In this document: one piece after another, positions 23,444 through 27,955 of the stretch
How positions within the stretch are numbered: position 1 is the first letter of the stretch
Layout: each line of letters starts with the position of its first letter
Source of the DNA: Actinomycetota bacterium
GTDB lineage: Bacteria; Actinomycetota; Actinomycetes; Nanopelagicales; Nanopelagicaceae
Reading direction: 5' to 3'
Length of the DNA stretch: 27,955 nt
NCBI GenBank assembly: GCA_009702525.1
Contig: WLHW01000005.1
Coordinates: 1 to 27,955 of the forward strand
Translations under genes and position numbers: made by a program
Notes under the pieces: generated by a model
The model's database searches: none
The model's input: only the letters and a program-made list of their open reading frames with translations
Told to the model about the DNA's origin: nothing

Positions 23444-25459
23444 TTAGCCAACCTTCTTCACGCGACCATCAAGGGCCGGAACTTGGGTGACCTTTCCAGC
23501 TGCCATATCGGCCTTCAGTGCATCTACAAATACATCAAGTAGTGCGCCGAAAACCTTGGCTTGGGTTGGTGAGAATACATTCACATATCCATCTCCACCA
23601 TAAATGATGTAGTCAAGAGTTGTGAGTGTGTAGACAGTTGAATCCTTTGGAATAGCTGTTCCATCGTTCTTAGTTACAGAGACGATGCGGCTTCCAAGAG
23701 GCTTTGAAGAATCAAATGTGAATTTGAATCCAGATACTTGTGGGAAGCGACCATCGGCAGGATAGTTTCCGCCCACGCCGTTCTCAAGTGCTGCCCAAAG
23801 ATTTGCTCCAGTTACAACTGTTGTTGCAACCTGATTACCGAATGGGTAAACAGTTAGAGCGTCGCCCAGCGTTACATCCAGAGCGCCAGTACCAGTACGC
23901 ACTAGTTTGGTATCTGCAGGAATATAAGTCTTTGCAGGGAATGTATCGCGGATTCCGCCACCATTTGAAAGTGCAAAGTCAGTCTTGTACTTAGCCCGTA
24001 GAAGATCTGCAATGTAATCACCCATTGGGTTCTCACCCGAGCGCTCTACTGCAGGTGTTCCGCCACGTGGGAATACGCCGGATACTGAACCAATTTTGAT
24101 ATCAAGTTTTCCAGTGAGTTGATCCTTGTACTTCTTAATGAGGGCGGCTGCAGTTGCATCTTGAGTTGTAACCGTGCTGACGACGCCAGTATTAATAGTT
24201 GGTGTTGCCGCCTTCAAAACATTTTGAAGAGAGACTCCAACAACTTTGCCGTTGTTGATACAGATTTGTGAACGTGTGTACTCAACACCAGCGTTACGAA
24301 CTTCACCAAGAAGTACTGGTGCTGTTCGACTTGTTGGAGGAATGATTGTTGAGAAAGTCTGGTGGCTGTGGCCGCCGTAGATAACAGTTGCGCCCTTAAT
24401 CTGTGATGCCAGGCTGTTATATAGACCCTTTGCAACACCATCGGCGTTCTCTAGCCATCCTTGGTGGATGAGTGCAACGACAATTTCTGCACCTGCTGCT
24501 TTAGCCTCAACAATTGCTTTGTTGATTCCAACTACGCCTGGATCGATTTCGATAGTGGCTTTTTTGCCATTGGCATCGATGTAATCAAGGTTGCCAGGAA
24601 ATACCTGCTCGATTGTCTCTGGGGTATTTGAACCCACGATGCCAATCTTAATTCCGCCACGTTCAATAATTGTGTATGACTTAGCTTGCTTAGCACCTGA
24701 CTTAAGCACTGCCAGTGATGATGCTGGATAGTTAGAAACTACCCACTGGAAATCAGATGCACCAATAACCTTTTGTACGTGAGCAAGGCTGCGATCGTGT
24801 TCATGGTTACCAAATGTTGAAGCATCAACCTTCATTAAGTTCATTGACTCAATAGTTGGCATTTCTTCAAACTCGGTTGAAATTGGTGGTGCGGCACCGA
24901 TGTTGTCACCCGATGAAACGGTGATAGTCGCAGCTGCAGCTTTACGATCTGCTTCAAAGTTGCTGACTAGAAGTGGTGTGCCGAACGAGCTTCCGACTTC
25001 AATTGCACCGTGTAGATCGCTGAACTGCAAAACTTGAACTGACTTTGCTAAGCCTGTTACTACAGTTGCAAGCTGCGCAGCTGTGTATGTGCTCTTTGAT
25101 GCAGTTGGCTTTGAAAAACCATATGCATTAACTGCTTGCACTGTAGGTGTTCCTCCAGGTTGACCTGCAACAACTGGCATCGTAATCGTTGAGTGATTCG
25201 ATGCGGAAACAAAGATCGGGCATGAACCAGCGCCAGCTGAAACTACATAACCTGTGATCGCTGGAACGACAGAATCAGATGGAGTCCATTTAACAACGAC
25301 GCCTTTAGCGCCAAGATATGAAGTGACATTTGTCGGTGCACCTGGCAGTGAATATGTCGCTGCGTGTGCTGAAGGGATTAGTAGGGAGACTAATACGGCA
25401 ACGGCCGTGGCAAGTGCGCCAAAGCCTGTGAATTTGCGGGATACGAGAGTTTGTTTCAT
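23444..25459 (-). CDS. Secreted 5'-nucleotidase/metallophosphoesterase with N-terminal Fn3-like domain
   Basis: Extracellular phosphatase of the UshA/5'-nucleotidase family, likely releasing nucleosides and phosphate from nucleotides outside the cell. 671 aa. A Sec signal peptide covers residues 1-33 (basic start, hydrophobic 14-29, AHA before the cut). Residues 38-120 look like a fibronectin type III module (PGAPTNV, VVKWTPSD, ITGYVVSA). The metallophosphatase domain has Asp148/His150 (SDLHG), Asp185 (SSGDN), Asn218-His219 (GNHEHD), His332 and His364/His366 (GGHSH). The C-terminal nucleotide-binding domain includes SNGGGIRDTFPA (498-509) and VYPFGNQ. No LPxTG or C-terminal anchor is seen, so it may be released or held by other means. 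A TAGATT lies five bases before ATG. Confidence 0.93.
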   Translation of the reverse strand: MKQTLVSRKFTGFGALATAVAVLVSLLIPSAHAATYSLPGAPTNVTSYLGAKGVVVKWTPSDSVVPAITGYVVSAGAGSCPIFVSASNHSTITMPVVAGQPGGTPTVQAVNAYGFSKPTASKSTYTAAQLATVVTGLAKSVQVLQFSDLHGAIEVGSSFGTPLLVSNFEADRKAAAATITVSSGDNIGAAPPISTEFEEMPTIESMNLMKVDASTFGNHEHDRSLAHVQKVIGASDFQWVVSNYPASSLAVLKSGAKQAKSYTIIERGGIKIGIVGSNTPETIEQVFPGNLDYIDANGKKATIEIDPGVVGINKAIVEAKAAGAEIVVALIHQGWLENADGVAKGLYNSLASQIKGATVIYGGHSHQTFSTIIPPTSRTAPVLLGEVRNAGVEYTRSQICINNGKVVGVSLQNVLKAATPTINTGVVSTVTTQDATAAALIKKYKDQLTGKLDIKIGSVSGVFPRGGTPAVERSGENPMGDYIADLLRAKYKTDFALSNGGGIRDTFPAKTYIPADTKLVRTGTGALDVTLGDALTVYPFGNQVATTVVTGANLWAALENGVGGNYPADGRFPQVSGFKFTFDSSKPLGSRIVSVTKNDGTAIPKDSTVYTLTTLDYIIYGGDGYVNVFSPTQAKVFGALLDVFVDALKADMAAGKVTQVPALDGRVKKVG

Positions 25460-25464
25460 GGCGC

Positions 25465-25470
25465 AATCTA
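25465..25470 (-). promoter_or_regulatory. -10 element for the 5'-nucleotidase
   Basis: TAGATT (minus strand) five bases before ATG 25459. The 140-bp gap to glycerate kinase shows no convincing terminator or recognisable phosphate box. Confidence 0.4.
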
Positions 25471-25599
25471 ATCAGAGACTCACGGGAATTTCTAAGGGCC
25501 AAAGGTAACGGCTTAGCATCGAGCGGGTGAACAGCGCTTACAGGCCTGCACAATTCATTGGCTTGCTCCGCTTGACACTCTTAACCCGAGGTTTACCCT

Positions 25600-26730
25600 T
25601 TAGATCCTTTCAAATAATAAGGCTGTAGCTTTAGTTAGCCACCCTTTTGGATCATCCAATGAAGCTTGCACACCACCCGCAAGATCGCTCATTGAAATAA
25701 AGCCGGCCTGCTGCGCAAGCAGCTGGATATTCTCAATAACGCCAGCTATCACGATGCAATCTCTGGCCGAATCACGAGACTCCTTGATAATTTTCCCAGT
25801 AATTTTTCCCATAGTCGATTGGGCATCAAATTTTCCTTCAGTTGTTATTACCAAATCAGCGTGCCTTATTTTGTTCTTGATGTCCAACTCTTCTATAAAC
25901 CAATCAGAGCCTGAGATAACTGGTGACCCAAAGACTCTTACTAAGGCCAGTGGAACCCCACCGGCTGCACCCAATCCTTTGGTATCTAGGGTTTCACCAT
26001 CTGTTTGAGATGATAATAACTGTGACCAATTTTTAAGGGCGAGATCTACTTGATATAACTCCCCCGCTTGTAAACCTTTTTGTAAACCGTAAATATACGC
26101 TGCGCCGTTTGGACCACACAAAGGATTGTCAACGTCCACAAGTGCGGTCACTTTAACTTGTTTATACATTTCTATAATTCCCTGTAAATCAATTGATGTT
26201 AAGTTTCTTAAACCATCTAAATCTGGTGAAACTTCGTGTCCATCGTTATTAAAACCTCGAGCGCCTAGTGCGCACAAAAATCCGAACCCACCATCAATAG
26301 AAGCGCTTCCACCAAGAGAAAAGGTGACATGGTCGGCACCGTGATTAATCGCTTCACGAAACGCCTCACCTAAGCCAAAAGTAGAAGCTCTGAAAGGTTC
26401 TAATTTATTCTGGCCAAGTAGTCCAATTCCACAAATTTCGGCGAGCTCAATGAAGGCATGCTTCCCTTGCATCCCAAATTTGCGTAAATCCACATCTCCA
26501 AGGGCGCCTTGGCAGGTTAATGGAATTTCATCAAAATTATCTTCAAGTAAAATCGCAAGCGAACCATCCCCGCCATCAGCAACAGGCTGTACTTCTACTA
26601 TCCATTTATCAGTTGTGGCAGAAATTGTCTCCGCAATTATTCGACCTGCTTCAATTGCGCTTAAACTACCTTTAAATTTTTCTGGAAGGACTAAAACTCT
26701 TAAGGGCTTATCTGGGTTGTATTTTTTCAT
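25600..26730 (-). CDS. Glycerate kinase
   Basis: Phosphorylates glycerate, probably to 2-phosphoglycerate, feeding lower glycolysis. 376 aa, family GlxK/GarK (glycerate kinase type 1). The diagnostic N-terminus LVLPEKFKGSLSAIEAGRII is present, then VADGGDGSLAIL (about 51-62), FSLGGSASIDGGFGFLCALG (about 132-151) and the C-terminal DLVITTEGKFDAQSTMGK. The ATG overlaps the araA stop by one base (TAATG), so it is co-translated with araA. A link between arabinose isomerisation and glycerate is unusual; its substrate may come from a pathway whose other genes are outside the window. Confidence 0.93.
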   Translation of the reverse strand: MKKYNPDKPLRVLVLPEKFKGSLSAIEAGRIIAETISATTDKWIVEVQPVADGGDGSLAILLEDNFDEIPLTCQGALGDVDLRKFGMQGKHAFIELAEICGIGLLGQNKLEPFRASTFGLGEAFREAINHGADHVTFSLGGSASIDGGFGFLCALGARGFNNDGHEVSPDLDGLRNLTSIDLQGIIEMYKQVKVTALVDVDNPLCGPNGAAYIYGLQKGLQAGELYQVDLALKNWSQLLSSQTDGETLDTKGLGAAGGVPLALVRVFGSPVISGSDWFIEELDIKNKIRHADLVITTEGKFDAQSTMGKITGKIIKESRDSARDCIVIAGVIENIQLLAQQAGFISMSDLAGGVQASLDDPKGWLTKATALLFERI

Positions 26731-27955
26731 TATGCTCTCGAACTATTTGAAAGCTTGTGATAAACCCCATTCCACCTAATTTCTCTTTGAAAATCCTGAG
26801 TGTTTGTTGTTTCCGAAATATGTAAGTGTTCAATATTTAAGATATTTGCAAAATCATTGAGTGTTTCAATTTCTAATGAGGTGCTCAATACGGTGTGATG
26901 CGAGCCTCCTGCATAGATCCATGACTCTGCCGATGTTGCTAATGAAGGCATAGGTTTCCAGACAGCTGAAGCTACTGGAAGATTCTTTAATTCTTTATCT
27001 GGTTGTACAATCTCTATATCGTTTGAAACTATTCGGAATCGATCACCCAAGTCCATTAGACCAACCACGCGTCCCTTAGATGGGGTTGCATTAAAGACAA
27101 GACGCACAGGATCCTCTTTGCCACCGATTCCTAATGGGTGTATTTCGCAACGTGGTTTTTGCGTGGTGATCGATGGGCAAACCTCAAGCATGTGCGCTCC
27201 CAATACCTTTGGTTCGCCTGGACCAAAGTGGTAGGTGTAGTCCTCCATAAAAGAGCTACCTCCGATTGATCCAGTCGTCATGCTTTTAATTATTCGCAAG
27301 AGGGCAGAAGTTTTCCAATCTCCCTCACCGCCAAAGCCGTAACCCTTTGCCATTAGGCGTTGCACCGCTAATCCGGGAAGTTGTTTTAGGCTCCCTAAAT
27401 CCTCAAAATTGGTAGTAAATGCAGTAAATCCACCTGCGGTAAGGAATTTTTCCAACGCTATTTCTATCGAAGCTTGATATCTCAGTGAATTATGCCTAGC
27501 TCCTCCTTTGCAAAGTTCGGGTGCAATGTCAAATACGTTTTCATATTCAGCAACAACATTATCTATTTCTTGCGCGCTAACAGCTTCAACGGCTGCGCAG
27601 AGTTCATTAACTCCATATGCCTCGATCGATATTCCCAAAGTAATTTGTGCACTTGTTTTGTCGCCATCAGTAACCGCCACATAACGCATGTTGTCACCAA
27701 AACGTGCCAGCTTAAGGTTCTGTGCTGTATGCCAACCAATTACTGCCCGCATCCAATGTGACATGCGTGATATCACTTGAGAATCTGAAACATGTCCAGC
27801 GATAATCTTGCGGGGTATATTTAAACGGGCTTGAATATGACCGTGTTCGCGATCACCGTGGGCTGCTTGATTCAAATTCATAAAATCCATGTCTAAACTT
27901 TCCCAAGGAAGTTCAGCATTAATTTGCGTATGAAAATGTAGTATCGGTACTTGTA
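26730..27955 (-). CDS. araA: L-arabinose isomerase, N-terminus cut by window end
   Basis: Isomerises L-arabinose to L-ribulose with a divalent metal. The reading frame is open to the last base: upstream of the Met at 27890 it still encodes AraA sequence (PILHFHTQ, LPWESLD), so that Met is internal and about 100 N-terminal residues lie outside. The visible 408 codons contain MDFMNLNQAAHGDREHG, RFGDNMRYVAVTDGDK, GEGDWKTSALLRI, SFMEDYTYHF, HMLEVCPS and GGSHHTVLS. These carry the equivalents of the E. coli metal-binding Glu306, Glu333, His350 and His450. It is co-directional with and overlaps glycerate kinase. The promoter and any araB or araD lie beyond the window. Confidence 0.95.
   Translation of the reverse strand, partial: QVPILHFHTQINAELPWESLDMDFMNLNQAAHGDREHGHIQARLNIPRKIIAGHVSDSQVISRMSHWMRAVIGWHTAQNLKLARFGDNMRYVAVTDGDKTSAQITLGISIEAYGVNELCAAVEAVSAQEIDNVVAEYENVFDIAPELCKGGARHNSLRYQASIEIALEKFLTAGGFTAFTTNFEDLGSLKQLPGLAVQRLMAKGYGFGGEGDWKTSALLRIIKSMTTGSIGGSSFMEDYTYHFGPGEPKVLGAHMLEVCPSITTQKPRCEIHPLGIGGKEDPVRLVFNATPSKGRVVGLMDLGDRFRIVSNDIEIVQPDKELKNLPVASAVWKPMPSLATSAESWIYAGGSHHTVLSTSLEIETLNDFANILNIEHLHISETTNTQDFQREIRWNGVYHKLSNSSRA

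Overview
The window looks like a piece of a streamlined, moderately low-GC actinobacterial chromosome. By eye it is a little under half GC. Several families are typical of Actinobacteria: the tRNA-adenosine-deaminase-associated protein beside tadA, a GuaB1-type IMPDH/GMP reductase relative, an ACT-domain malic enzyme, a GabD2-like aldehyde dehydrogenase, and an APC permease plus OB-fold pair (fused here). Very tight gene packing, overlapping gene ends and modest GC suggest a planktonic freshwater lineage such as acI/Nanopelagicales. That placement is inference; no marker gene proves it.

Layout: tRNA-Ser(CGA), an uncharacterised 207-aa gene and a GabD2-like aldehyde dehydrogenase (1-2336). Then an APC permease with a C-terminal OB-fold (2442-4775), facing the tadA pair. 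Then upp, ACT-domain malic enzyme and a DedA protein as one operon (5808-8425), facing a YdcZ-type transporter and an ABC-F ATPase (8370-11098). Divergent from ABC-F are kynureninase and tryptophan 2,3-dioxygenase (11123-13188). Next come a nitroreductase, a second DedA protein, a GT-B glycosyltransferase, nagA and guaB1 (13185-18396). A Drr/Nod-type ABC-2 exporter (18429-21022) is followed by a possible structured leader and a class III aminotransferase (21183-22577), facing pyroglutamyl peptidase. The right end holds tRNA-Arg(ACG), a secreted 5'-nucleotidase, glycerate kinase and a truncated araA running off the window.

Metabolically these are scavenging and salvage genes: uracil salvage, purine interconversion, extracellular nucleotide hydrolysis, amino-sugar and arabinose use, tryptophan breakdown to anthranilate plus alanine, and GABA or aldehyde oxidation. 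TadA, encoded here, is expected to modify the tRNA-Arg(ACG) also encoded here.

The strongest window-wide signals are architectural. Thirteen of the sixteen complete genes that start a transcription unit or have a possible own promoter carry TANNNT 5-8 bases (usually 6) before the start codon, the geometry of leaderless transcription. Five divergent pairs are only 24-54 bp apart. All six convergent protein-gene pairs overlap or abut at their 3' ends. Other points of interest are the permease/OB-fold fusion and the possible structured RNA before the aminotransferase. I found no CRISPR array, insertion sequence, phage gene or defence system.
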